From Tyto alba (lineage: Eukaryota; Chordata; Aves; Strigiformes; Tytonidae): a stretch of DNA of 64,000 nt. The notes below the pieces were generated by a model, which was not told the origin of the DNA, did not search any database, and saw only the letters and a list, made by a program, of their open reading frames with translations. Of this stretch, positions 1-12,800 are shown one piece after another (positions within the stretch are counted from its first letter, which is position 1; each line of letters opens with the position of its first letter). Where the stretch lies: NCBI RefSeq assembly GCF_018691265.1, contig NW_024881301.1:13948752-14012751 (forward strand). Direction: 5' to 3'. The translations under genes were made by a program, and so were the position numbers.

Positions 1-59
1 ATACAGGTGAAAACGTGGGTAAAAAACTGAGACTAGAAGCTAGCATGTTGCAGTCCACA

Positions 60-820
60 CAAACTACTTTTTTTTCCCTCTCTTTTTTTTTTCCCATAAA
101 ATAATTTTATGAGGCATAAGAGGCAGGGCATAAGGACAGGGGATGGGGACTACAACAGTCTGCTCAGGGTAGGGTGTGAATACATTCCTCCCCTGTTCTC
201 TGTGGCTCCCCTCTCACAGGAGACAGTCCTTCATGAACCTTCTTCACAGTGAGTCCTACCCAGGGGATGCAGCACTTCCCACACTGCCCTGGCATGGGTC
301 ACCCTGTTGACCAAAAAGCAGATTCAGCAAGTGTGAAGTATACTATATCAACCCCTGTATGTTGCAGTTCTCCCAGCACTGAACTACAACAGCAAGAGCT
401 GCTTCTAATCTGAGAGTCCCAGCTTCCTTTAAGTGCAGACGCCTGCTTCGGTGTGGGCTCCTCCACAGACTTCGGGTCGACCTCTGCTCCACTGTGGCAG
501 GGTGGCAGCCCTGATGTCTCACCACGGGATACAGGGAGGTCTCTGCTCTGGCACACCTCCCCCCACTTCCTCCTCCTTCCTCCCACTGACCCCCTGGGTG
601 TTCATCCTTCTCGTAACTCCTCCTCTCAAGTCCCCTCCCAGGTTCCCCTTCTTATATATGTTATTGCAGAGCTGCACCCACAGCCTCTGACTTGGCTCGG
701 CCTTGACCACAAGTGGGTCTGACTTGGAGCTGGAGGAGCTTCGAGAAGCTTCTCACAGGGGCCACCCCATAGCCCCCTCCCCTGCTCTCAAAATCCTCAC
801 CACACAAATCCGGCACAAAG
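60..820 (-). mobile_element. Avian LTR-type interspersed repeat, degraded, minus strand
   Basis: Read on the minus strand, this matches the body of the element at about 53.2-54.19 kb on the + strand: a short AT-rich box before a purine-rich stretch, GGAGGTG then AGAGCAGAG, a CCGTGGTGAG block, and a late GTTCATGAAGGACTGTCTCC block. It looks like the common bird LTR-type repeat with TGGAGCAG subrepeats. The inner end (1-60) is AT-rich and appears to have lost the terminal part. Boundaries are approximate. No coding function is assigned. Confidence 0.6.
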
Positions 821-3671
821 TGTTAAGTGTCTCTGCTCTAAATAACCATGCTCCCAAAAATCAGCTGCTTAGAAATTTCTGTAAAATCTCCATAATCTAG
901 GGACAATCTATAATACAATGATAAAACCTAGTAAAATACAATTACAGCCAAAATACAGCATCTTGGTTGCCAATTTTATTGTACAATAGTGATAAGGAGC
1001 AATCAGCTGTTTTCATTTCATCAACGTGTAGTTCATTTGGTCTTCCACTTACCTGCTGCCTATCACCTAGAGTGAGACTTTATGGAGCTCCACGCCCAGC
1101 TGGGAAGACCAGGCAATTGCAGTAGATATCTATGAACCTTACCGTAAAACTTCTGAAAGGAGAAGAGCTGAGTGATGCTTTCGAGGTACTCTGAAGCACC
1201 AGGCTCTAACATTCTTTGCAGGCAGATGATTTTTAGGGATTATCTGATATAAGTTGAATTCTGGACCTCTCTGAGCTATTTCATAAATCTGTGAAGAATA
1301 AAAGCTGTTTCATGCAGGGAATTTGATTTCTCTGTGAGACTCTGGCTTGGATACCCCTACAAGCTGGTGCAAATGCATATGAATCCCTTTTGTCAGACCC
1401 TTCATAAGAGGCAGAGAATCAGCAGGGACCCGTCCATCCCACAGCGTCACCTGGTACCGCAGGTGAGCTAGTACAGATGTGGTGCCTGTTTGTGGCTGCT
1501 GACCTCAGCACAGCATCGTGACTCTTCTCCTGCTCTCCCCTCAACACAGCGGTTGCACAAGAGGTGGGGAGAAGCAGTCTGTCGTAGGGCTGGGTAATGT
1601 GTAGCACAGCCCCTCGGCATGGGCCCGCAGAGGAGGAGGTGGGCAAGAAGGTCATCAGCCACAACTTCGTATCAGAGTCACACCCTTGGCTATTCCCACC
1701 TCCAAAGTGACTGGAGCATCAGGCTGGCACGCACAGATCACCAGAGCAACAGACAGGGTTAAGGTTAAAAGTGGTTATGAACAACTGGAGAAAGAATCAG
1801 AAATGAAAAATATTAAATTCAGTGCCGGGAGGTGCAAAGGATTGTATTCAAAAAGGAGAGATCAAGTGCTGGAGCACAGGATGAGAAGCAACTGATTGCG
1901 GAGCACAGCCATGGGAGAGAGCTTTTGCCTCAGGTCTTCTGTTTGCAGCAAGGCTCAGGTGTGATCTCACACGCCCGCTGCACGGTGACATGCACTGATT
2001 TAAATGGCTGCAAAAATCTCCTCCATCTACTATGTATTAAAATTGAATAGAGGTCAAGAACATGACACTGCTAAGAAGAAATTAAAATCTTCTCTATCAA
2101 AAGGAGTGTGTTCCTCATCTATTTCACTATGCTAAGTTCTGAGCCCAGTTCTAAGCAGGGCACTTACTTACATATAGGCAATATAAAAGTAAAGAAGAGC
2201 AATTAAAATAAAAGTTATCAGCATAGCATTTTTTTTAGAATACACAACTGAGATAATTGGAATGTTTTGGATTTTGCTTTGGACCAAAGAGGAGACCAAA
2301 GGCCTTCCTAGAGCTGCGCTTTTATGCTTCCATAGTAAAACATTCAGGAAAACTGTGCAGGGCATTGAGAGCAGTAAAAAGATTAATATTTTCATATACA
2401 TTTTCATATACAATAATGAACTTTAGCAAGACCTCAAACCAAAATGTAGTAAGCCGCCCTCAAAGGCTCAGTAGGCGTAATTAATGTTTTCTCTACTAAG
2501 GCAACAGTCAGCAATATCTATTACTTGCCAGAACAATCGGCACACCCTCCAAATGTAGTGTTTTATACTACGAAACCCAAGAACTGAGACTGAAATTTGG
2601 GAGTTACTGGTTCCCTTTCCCATGCATAATACAGCAGAACTGTTTTCTTTGGTCACCAAACATTTCTTGATGGTTTTAAAATACTTTGATCAATGGGAAT
2701 TTAGTGAAATAATTGAAATATATAAGTTTTAGGAGGGACTTGGAATATTGGTCTTGTTGGCGCTGGTTTTAGTTAATATAATTCTATACAAATAAGTGAT
2801 GCTTAATTTTTGTCTTGTTTTGGTTTTCCCAACTTCAAATAGTTTATAATTTTCACTGGTTAAAAAATAAGTCATCTCCTTTTGCATCCTTCCCCCTTAT
2901 TTTTCTTTTTAATCAAGGAGTGGAAAAAACCCAGAAAAATAGGAAAGTTGGTAAAAAGGTTTTATTAACTGTTTTGCCATATGTGCATTTGCACTCGATG
3001 TGATTTAGTTCTGAGTTTATAACAGTAAAACCCTTGAACATGAGATAAAGACTTTTCCAGAAGAGAATCCAGGGTTAGATCATCAGTTCCATATCTAGGG
3101 AAATGTCTAAAATGTTGTTTTTGTTAAATATATATCAGTTCTTTGGGAACTGGTAGGTGGTCAGCACTCGAAGTTCCAAAAACCCATATACACAAGAAAA
3201 AATAAACTTTGTGTCTTTGTTGGCAAAAAAAAGAAACCAATGGGGTTTGCATTATAGCGTGTTTTTTAAAAGAAGAGAGCAGTGGGGTATTGGCCCTGTA
3301 AATTAAAAAAAGAAAAAGGTGTTTCCATGAAAAATTCCTGAGCATGACGGCTCTTGTTTATCTTACATATATTTTTTTAATTTCCTAAATCATAATGACT
3401 GCCATCATCCTTTTATTCCATTAGTTTCATCCCATTCATCAATCCTTTTCTGAACTGTCAAGAGAGGTTCTTGCAGAGTGATTCAAAATGCCATGTTCCC
3501 AAAGACTGCTCATTAGCTCAGAATTTTTAGTCAGAAGAATTAGAATCAGCTCTGGCAGAATTAGGCCTACAGTTCTTTTTCAGGATTAGCTATAATTTTT
3601 CAGTAATTATATTATTTTAGTGTACACAGGATGACTGGCTAACAAATCTGATTTGTGAACTTCTGTTTCAG
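820..3671. other. IMPA2 intron 1, no gene seen
   Basis: AT-rich sequence with no recognisable exon or conserved ORF. It ends at the T-rich acceptor before exon 2. Confidence 0.7.
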
Positions 3672-3805
3672 ATTATTAGGAAAGCTCTAACAGAGGAAAA
3701 ACTAGTGTCAACAAAGACATCTGCAGCAGATCTTGTGACAGAAACTGATCATTTTGTAGAAAATTTAATTATTTCTGTTCTGAAAGAGAAGTTTCCCTCC
3801 CACAG
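3672..3805 (+). CDS. IMPA2: IMPA2 exon 2
   Basis: Encodes residues 33-77 (full-length numbering), starting [10 protein letters not shown] and including [11 protein letters not shown], the conserved E-T-D segment near the active site. The acceptor is tttctgtttcag and the donor is AG|GTGAGT. The exon opens in phase 0 and ends two bases into Arg77. Confidence 0.96.
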
Positions 3806-6800
3806 GTGAGTGTCTATAGAAGGAAACTGTCCATGACCTTTTTGCCTTTAAGAGCTGTCATTTAAAGGGAATTTTAAATGTCTATATTTCTCTCATATAT
3901 TAATCTATTGCTGTCAGACACTTTCATAGGACTCCTTTTTTCAAAAAGTACCACTTCCCTATACTTAGTGCTTCATATTTTCTAATAGTTATGTTTCTTA
4001 ATATGTATACTTAATAGTAACGTCTCCCCAGTAGTGACATCATGTATGAAGGTTTCATATGGATCTCCGTGATTTTCAGAATACTGATGTGTTCTCCACT
4101 GTATAAGAATTATGCTAAGTTTATCTGTTAAAATATAGCTGAAATTAATGACTGCAAAGGTCTCGTCCTGCAGACCTTTCCTTCACTTTCTTTTGCCATC
4201 ATATATAAGCATTTGCAGATCAGGGCAAGTATTGTATTTAATCACATTTACCTTGTGTGGTATAGAATCCTAAAATCAGTGAGAAGCAGGGTTGTTTATT
4301 ATCATCATCATCATCTGATGTGTATACATAAACAGGTTATAAATTACGATATGGGGTGTCAACCCAAGGTTTTAAAAATAGATCAGATTGTTGACTCCTC
4401 TTGAATTATTATGGTCAATTTGAAAATAACAACTCCTAGCACATGCACAGATTAGATGGAGGTTTTGTATTGGTTGGGTTTGGTTTGATGCAGAGACTCT
4501 GCAATCAATTTCCACATTTTCCTTCAGTCCACAGGGATAAAATTTGTCTTCCTGCAGAGCCAGTGCAGAGCCTGTGTATCCCTTAAATACTGTATGACTT
4601 TCTTCTGCATGTATTTCTGATAGAGATGAGCCCTGTGCTCTAGCACTGTGCAGAAATCAACAAAGATGAAAATCTGGAGGGCTCAGCTACTAATCTGATT
4701 GTCAGCAATGCTGCTGGGAAAAAAAAATAAGAAGGAGCAAAAAGAACATTATATACTAAATATGGCTTTCTAAATACGTGTTGTATGTGATCACATACTG
4801 AAGCAGTACTGTACAGCATAGCATGTGGTTCTTGGCTGCAATTCTCAAGAGAATGCCAGGCTTTACAAGCCTATTATTTGTGTAATATTCCTTCTACTAT
4901 TTCTAGCTGTGCTCTTTTCTCATCTCCGCTCTTATGTTGTTTTTGTTGTTTTTTTTTTTTTTTCCTTGAACAATCTGGCAGAGAATATAAAACATACACA
5001 TTTCACATAAAATGAAAATCATCAGAAGCACTCAAGTTACTCTGAATGGGAACAAAATTTACAAGGTCAACATAGACCTAGGAACTGAAAAATTCCTGAT
5101 TTTATTAACTCTGTATAGTTAACTGCTGACTTTATAAGCAAATGAAGGAATTGCTATTTCTTCAAGGCAGTTATTTTTTGCTGATACTGGTTTTGGTTGG
5201 AGTTATTTCAGACAGAGAATGCATTTAGATTGAACAACAGATTAAAAGTAGATTTAACTAGAGTAGATTACAACACTTGCAAAGAGGAGTCCACAGTAGC
5301 AATTAAAACTAAATTTAACTAGACTAGATTAAAACACTTGCAATGAGAAGTCCAGAGTAGCAATCAAGGTTTAAATTAAAGTATAATGAAAACATTAAAA
5401 GATCATTTAAATTGTGTTCAGTCTCTCCCCTGATCTGGCTGTTGAAAGCATCACTGAAGATTTCTGTTATTTCTCTTTCTCTTAGATCATCTCGATTCTT
5501 AAGTTCTCTGAATCAAAAGATGTATTTTAGGAGTTAGAAAAATTAAAAGGAATCTCATCAGAATCTGTGCCATTTGCACTGTGGCAGTGATGAGTCTTGA
5601 GATGTTGGAATTGTACTCGGAAGTAAAGAGAAATACTAGGAAAACCTGTTAAAAATTCCATTCTGTCCCATGTTTCTTTCTTCTCTCTTCTTGGTTAAAT
5701 GATATGTATCATCCTCATCCATGCTTCACACAAGTTTTCATCTTTGCCCACTCTTTGGTACTCTGACATGCTCCAAGTAAGTCTTTTTAAAAGGATATTT
5801 TTTCTGTTAGATCTCTGAAGTGTGGATAGGCACAGCCAGAATATCAAGCACTACTGCTTGAAAAAGGCTATCGTACTGTTTGCCCGTGATATTGTTACAC
5901 AAGTTGTCATCTTTGCTGTTAACTGTGGCCTTAGTCCTGTAGACATTAAAATCAGGACACAGCCATTGCAGAGGGTGACATCCAACTCAAGCCACCCGAC
6001 TTTCTGCCCTCGGGCCCCCGTGAGGGGACAGATGAGGGACAGTCCTGGTTTGAACCTCCTGCACTAGACTGGCTATCGCTCCTGCTGCCGTTTATGCTGT
6101 GTTACAGTGTCCCTGCTGTTCCAGCAATGAATTTCAGAGTGACACCATGGTATGAACAGATGTCCAGTAAGGCTAGGCTAAAATTACTGTACTCGTTTTC
6201 AGTAAGAGAAAACTTTAATCCAGATTTGAAGAGAGGTCAACAGAGCTGACAGGCTGGCATATTAAATTAACTACTGTAATAACATGGCTACCCCTTCTAC
6301 TTCTCAAGCTGTTCTTAAAATTTGGTCTCCAGTACTTCAGGCTGAATGTTTTGCTTAGTTTGCATGTTTTTACAGGACAGAGAGCCATAGAGCAACACAT
6401 CTGATGTTGACCTTGAGGGCGTCTCACAGTTCCCAGTATCGTATAACAGCAAGGGGCTTATTTTAACCTCTTAGTCCAAATTTTGTAAAATATGCACCTA
6501 ATTTGTCCTACATCCATTTTGGAAAAATTGTTCTTGGACATCAAGACTTTAATGATGGCACTGCTGTGCCCTGGCTTCACATTAGCATTTCTGTATGTAA
6601 GGACTTCAGCATTTCACCATGCTCTGAGGAAAAGGCAAGGGACAGACTGACGATACTTGAGGGCAAAACTCCTTGCACAAAAATACTTTTGTCATTAAAG
6701 AGGTTCTCATTTCACCTTTCTTTGACTGGCAAGACAACGGCTACAGTTCAGGCTCTGGCTGGGGGAGCTGGCAGAGGGTTGAAGCAGAGGCATAATTTAT

Positions 6801-9800
6801 GGGGAAGATGGACAACCTGAGATGGGATGTGAGGTGCTTCATCTGCCAGAAAATTATCTCTGCAGCCAGCAGCCCAGCCAAAGGATATGGCTGGGTTTAG
6901 GTGCTAATTACAAGATTTGTAAAAGCAAAAGTCAAATGACACAGCACCAACAAGACAAAATAATGAAATATTTAGAGCAAGGAGTCTGCAAAGTGTTATG
7001 TTTGACTGAGAATTCCAAACACTTGTTCAAGTCTTTCTCATTTCTCAGTTGTGCACTAACAATTCATCTTTCAGCTGTTATCTTTAATGGAGATGAAAAT
7101 AGTAACAAATTTCCCTCTTCATACCAACTGGGGGCCCATAACGCCATCAAAATAGTCCCTTTCTACTGAGGAAAAGGTAAAGTAGCATTTGGAAAATGCA
7201 AGAAGTCTCCTCCTGTGCTGTCTGCAGAACATTTTAAGCTTATGGTTGCAAGCATTATGTGTCATCATGCAATGTGTGTTGAAAGCACGAAAGAAAATAG
7301 CTGCTACTCTAGTCCTAGGGAGGCAACTGTTTCCAGAAAAGGCATTTTCTCTTTATTTTATCCACTTTTTTTCTCTTTGTGTCTTTGAGAGAAGCTTTTT
7401 CATCTTCAAGCATTTGCAGGAACTCTGAATACCACTACCAGTTGTTCAAATGTGAAACCAAAAGCAAGATTCAGTACTAGCAGTCTGATTTTACACCTGT
7501 ACATACAGGACTTTATTCAAATCTGTAAGTAGCACCTGCACAACACTTATAGAAACAGCCTGAGCAGTTTATGGGAGAGTAGGGATAATTAAGGTCAGCA
7601 GGAAATGTGCCAGAACTGGATGTTCATTTCCCAGGGAAAAAAGAAAAAAAAAAAAAAACATAGCATATCTGCTAAAAGAAATTGGGACAGAACAGCAGAA
7701 CAGAAGAGCTCAGATTTCAGTGTGTGCCTTGTGCATCCAAACAACAAACAAAAAAATTAATTTGTTGGTTTTCTCTGGGTCATGGGAAAAAGAAAGTTCA
7801 GCGTTGTAAACCTTTTAATTTCCTGAGTCAGACTACTGCAAAAAATTCAAGTAGGAGTGAGACTGTGGATTTTCTAAGAGTACATTATTTCCTGCTGACT
7901 GAATTTGACTGCAAAACAGAAGCAGCTACAGTTTGCAGTTTATATTACTTACTGCAAGAGACAGGCCTAACCCATAAAATTACATTCTGCATAAAAAAAA
8001 ACCTCTGTTGGAGTTCCGGAGATGCCAGTTAAGATCCACTTCTGCATTCATTTTCATTACTTTCTTAATGGTATATTGAAAAAGTGAACATAAATGGTGT
8101 TCTTTTTTACCATGTAAAATAGTATGCTATAAATTTGAAAATTCTCCTTCAAAGTTTCTATGAAAGTTCCACATTCTCAAATTTAAAAAAAAGTGTTTGT
8201 ATTTATGCATACATATACATTTATTTTTAAAAATAATTTTATATATATATATGAATTAAGTATGTCTTCAAAAACAGGAAGATGAAGTTTGACTTTCCAA
8301 GTCATGTATCTAAACCAATTTTCTGGGACACTTGTTTTACTCCACACCAAATGCAGGTTTATTGCAGAAGAATCCACTGCTGCTGGTTCAAAATGTGTTC
8401 TCACTGACAGTCCAACCTGGATTATTGACCCTGTTGATGGAACGTGCAACTTTGTGCACAGGTAAGTGGACAGTGAACCGAGAAATACATAAAAAGCAAA
8501 ATGTTGCTTCTCACAAATCCTCCCTTCTGCTTAAAGGTGTTTTACTGCGGTAGATGTGTTCCTTTGACTCATGAGTAGGAGTCATCCCTTTATCTTTTTG
8601 TACCTCGTGTAGTGTATCTGAGGGAGTGTGTGTTTGTGCTGGAGAGAGTTCTATATGGTTACCTAAAGGTAAGCTAAAGTTTCTGCTGATTGCTTAATGA
8701 CCCAAAGCTCTTGACTCACAGCTCGTTTATATATAACCGCACACTAACGTGCAGAGACTTGAGCTGAACTGGAGGAACAAGGCTGTGCTATGATGACACT
8801 TGGCCTAACGCCTTATGTGGTTGTTACACATTCCTTTTAGTAGTGGTGTTTTCTCCCTCTCAAATACATATGCTTTATTTTTCCTGGGAAGTACAAGCAT
8901 TGCATATAAGTAGAGTAGAACTGAAAACTAAGTTGTACATGGATATTGGTTTTAAATTTCTGTAGTACCTCTCTGCAAAAAGAAGCCTAGGGGTCATTAC
9001 TGCAAAAATGTAAAAGTTTAATTCATTTGAGTGCTAGGAGTTGTAAACTAATGAGTATTTATAATAGTTCTACTTTAAACATTTAAATATGTTCTGCCTT
9101 ACAGTTAGTAACTTACTGTAACTTCAGTTATCATGAGAAAAAAAAAAAAAAAAAAGGCATTTCCTTGACTTTAGGTGCAGTTGCATAAAATTCAAGGTGA
9201 GGTACATGTGTGTTGTGGAAATTTTCTAGCAATATTTTCTGGACTTTTACTTTACAGCCCTCTTTAAAATGTGTTTTTAATAAATTAATTTATTTCATTG
9301 TTTAAAATGCAATAATTATAGTTTAGTCAAAGGGACCAAATTAAATACATGATCATTACTCTGACAAAGGAAATGGTAGAGGAACTGGTTTCTCCTTACA
9401 TTGGTGTCAGCAGCAAGGTATCTCCATGCTACTTAATCGTTGTCTCAGATGCTTGAACAAAATGTACTCTTGAAAGTCATGACTTGTTATAACAACATTA
9501 ATGATTTTATACTGGATAATTCAATTACACTGAAAGATCACTGAAATATGCAACACGTTTAGTATAAAAATCCTGAAACCATCATGTGATTATTGCTTGC
9601 CTTCTCCAGTATTAAATTACTTTTTTAAAGGAACTGACAAAGTTACAGAGGCTGACAGAGGAGGAATAGTACAATGTCAAGAGCATTCTGACACAAGTAA
9701 AATCACAGAGCTCCATGTGGGGTTTTGTTGCCTAAGTGAGTTGCATAACAAGTAAGTTGAGAGATTTTTAATCAATAATACTTAATTTCTTATTTTTCAC

Positions 9801-12800
9801 AGATTTCCAACAGTGGCAGTGAGCATTGGATTTGCTGTTAACAAAGAGGTATGAAGTATGTTCTTTAAGATGGGTACCTGAGAGCTGGTTAGAAGCCTCA
9901 AAACCATGTAGGAACTTGAAATAAAATAATTAAAAAAAAAAATCTGCCATTACTCAGGCTTTTCCACACTTTTCTAATGCATTTGATCATACTCTACTAG
10001 TCTAAAATCATAGCCCTGCAAAACTTACTTACACAAAATGGCAATTACAAAACAATTCTTACAATTCATTATAAATATTATAGGATTTATGTGGGGAAAA
10101 AAAGAGAATATTGATGTGAGCAAGGTATTGTAAGACAAAACCATAATGAGTTAAATATAGTGCTGCCTATTTGTAATTTAAACATATGTCCCAGTGTTCT
10201 TATGTTATTATTATTTCTTCTTTCCTGCTAGCAGTATCTAGCTAATGGCTAAGTGAAAGCTAATGGCTGCTATGAGACAATTCAGAACTTATTTCTATGA
10301 AGAGTGCAAAATTATGGGCCCAGTTCATTTAATCGGCTTTTGTGGTTTTCTTACATAGTAAAATAACTATATTTCAGCATGAGAGCTTGATTACAGATGG
10401 GAAAAAAGTACCTAGCCTTCATATCTGCTATTGTGAGGTTCCTAGCTATACTTGTTCATACTAGTGCCTTTTCTCCAGATGTTGCTGGTTTTCAGTTTGA
10501 TATATACAGAAGAAATAGCTATTCAAATTGCCAAGGAATGTGCCTCTTTCAGCCTAATTCCATGATCTTAAATATATGTATAGCTGTAAGTAAAGCCAGC
10601 GAGAATTCTGTGCAATAACAACATAGTTTTCAGATGTGCTAGTGGCTCTTACTGATTTAAACAGAATAGTGTTGTGTACTTCTCTAGTTAGACTTTTCAA
10701 ACATGGATACTGCAGAGAAACACTTCCATGCTTTTCTGAAGTCTATTCATTCCCAAAGGTCCTTTTGAATACTGCATATTAATACCAGACAACTTTCTCT
10801 AATATTTATGTTTTATAGAACACCATCATGATTTTGATGCTACATTTTTTGGGTTATGTAAACTAAACAAAGCTGAAACAAAAATAAAGAATTCTGTTAA
10901 ATCTCCCTCAGTAAACAAATGGGAAAAGCAGAAAAAAGTAGTAAGCTGAAAAGGAGCCAAAGTACACACAGGGGAACTGGCCTGAATGTAAGCCTTGAAC
11001 GGTACTGAAGAAATTCCTGCAGATGTCTTCAGGGAAAGAGTCTGTTAATAGTGTGTTCCTCAAAAAAAGCCCTTGGTTTAGATGGGACCTCAGAGTGGGG
11101 AGCAAGGACAGTCTATTCCCTTTGAATTGTCTCTGATGAACACCCATGATTGAATGAAGGAGGGCAGCAGGAAAAGATTGTAAGTCTAGAACATGTGAGA
11201 CATTTTCTTGACCTTATGACCAACTTCTTCTGTGACCTTGGGCAAGTCACTTAATTTTTGTGTATCTGTCCACGCCTAGGTAAAATGTTGATAATAGTAC
11301 TTATCTAGGGGTGATTTTAGGAGCCAATCACTGAAGTTTGTAAAGTGAAAAAACCTATTGCAGTAATGGAAATATTAAATACTTTGGGTTTAAATCAAGG
11401 GTCAGATTCTGACCCTCTTCTCATTGGTAAACAGATAGTCCCACAAAAATTCCAGTGTTGCTCATTCTCAGGCTTTCATTGAGGGTGACAGTATTTGGCA
11501 TTTCTCTTCAAATTCCTTCTCTTGGAGTCCTGTGACTTCATGAGATTCTCACTTTTATGTGTAAATGAAAGGATTTTGCAGAGAAATATTTGAACAAGTG
11601 ATCAGAATGTACTACTTTGGTTGAAAAGGCGGGCATACTAAATGCATCATGAAAGGTGAAGTGCATGTAAAAGCATCCACTGTTAATAAACCATGTGCCA
11701 TGACTTCAGAGTTTGGATGCCTGGCTGATCGTATCTGTGTTTGGGGCTGGAAATCTTCAGGGTCCAGCCAAAGTCAGTGGGATTACTTCTAGGTGTAACT
11801 GCTCACCAGTGAAAGTAAAGCTTTCAGAATCTGACCTTAGAGGACTTGCATACTTTCAATAAAAACATAAAGTTGAATTTGAAATCAACTTAGTATTTAG
11901 TCCATTCTAATGTGAACACAAACAAGATGCAAGTAAGAATTTGGAAGAGCACAAACGGATTGCATTAACTTCTCTTTATAAACTGAATTTTATATGACCT
12001 ATATCTCAGTATCACAGTAATAGTACAATTATTCCAGTTTATTAGCATCAATATAATCTTTAATTACATGTACCAAATAAAATATTGCTGATCTTTCTGC
12101 CATTAGTAGTTGTTTATATATATGATGAGTAATTTGAGTTGCATTCATTTCTTTCCTTTTCAAAATCTTAAAGCTTGAATTTGGTGTAATTTACCACTGC
12201 ACTGAAGAACGATTATACACTGGTAGAAGAGGTCAAGGGGCATTTTGTAATGACAAAAGGCTTCAGGTATCAAAAGAGACAGGTTGGTCTAGATTTTGTT
12301 AGAACTCTAAAAGGAATATGTTAATTTTGTTTCAGAGTTGTTGCAAATCATCATTAGGATAATGAACATCATTATCCTGATGGAAAGTATTTCACCTGCA
12401 TGATAATTTTGTTGTTATGTGTTTGTTTTTTTCTGAAAAATCACAACTTTCCTCATTTTCTTTTTAAAATATACATCTGAATATGAACTACTTAAGTAAT
12501 CCTAGATGATTTTGCTTTATAACCATTGTTTGAAAAAAGGAAAAATGAGTAGATTCACCAGTTTCATTCCAGCTGTATGCTGGCATAACCTTTTATGAGC
12601 AAGATGCAATGGGAATGGTGAATCAAATTCAGAGTACTATAATGGCCATTATTCACTGATTTTCCAATAAACTTGTACAACATGAAGTGTATTATGTCTG
12701 TAAGCAAACATGCTAACAGTGAAGTAAACTAAAGGATGCATGCTTCATTAGGGGTTCTTTAACAGCTTGCTTTTGTGTGTGAGGTATGTTTCAACCTACA

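Larger units (their letters stand above)
8462..12173. other. IMPA2 introns 3 and 4 (around exon 4)
   Basis: Apart from exon 4 at 9803-9848, this holds an A run at 9138-9155 and the MIR-like SINE at 11.2 kb. No other gene is seen. Confidence 0.65.

Noticed and set aside
1..3671. Search for IMPA2 exon 1 and its promoter
   Set aside because: No CpG-rich segment and no ORF matching the IMPA2 N-terminus in any frame; exon 1 must lie left of the window.
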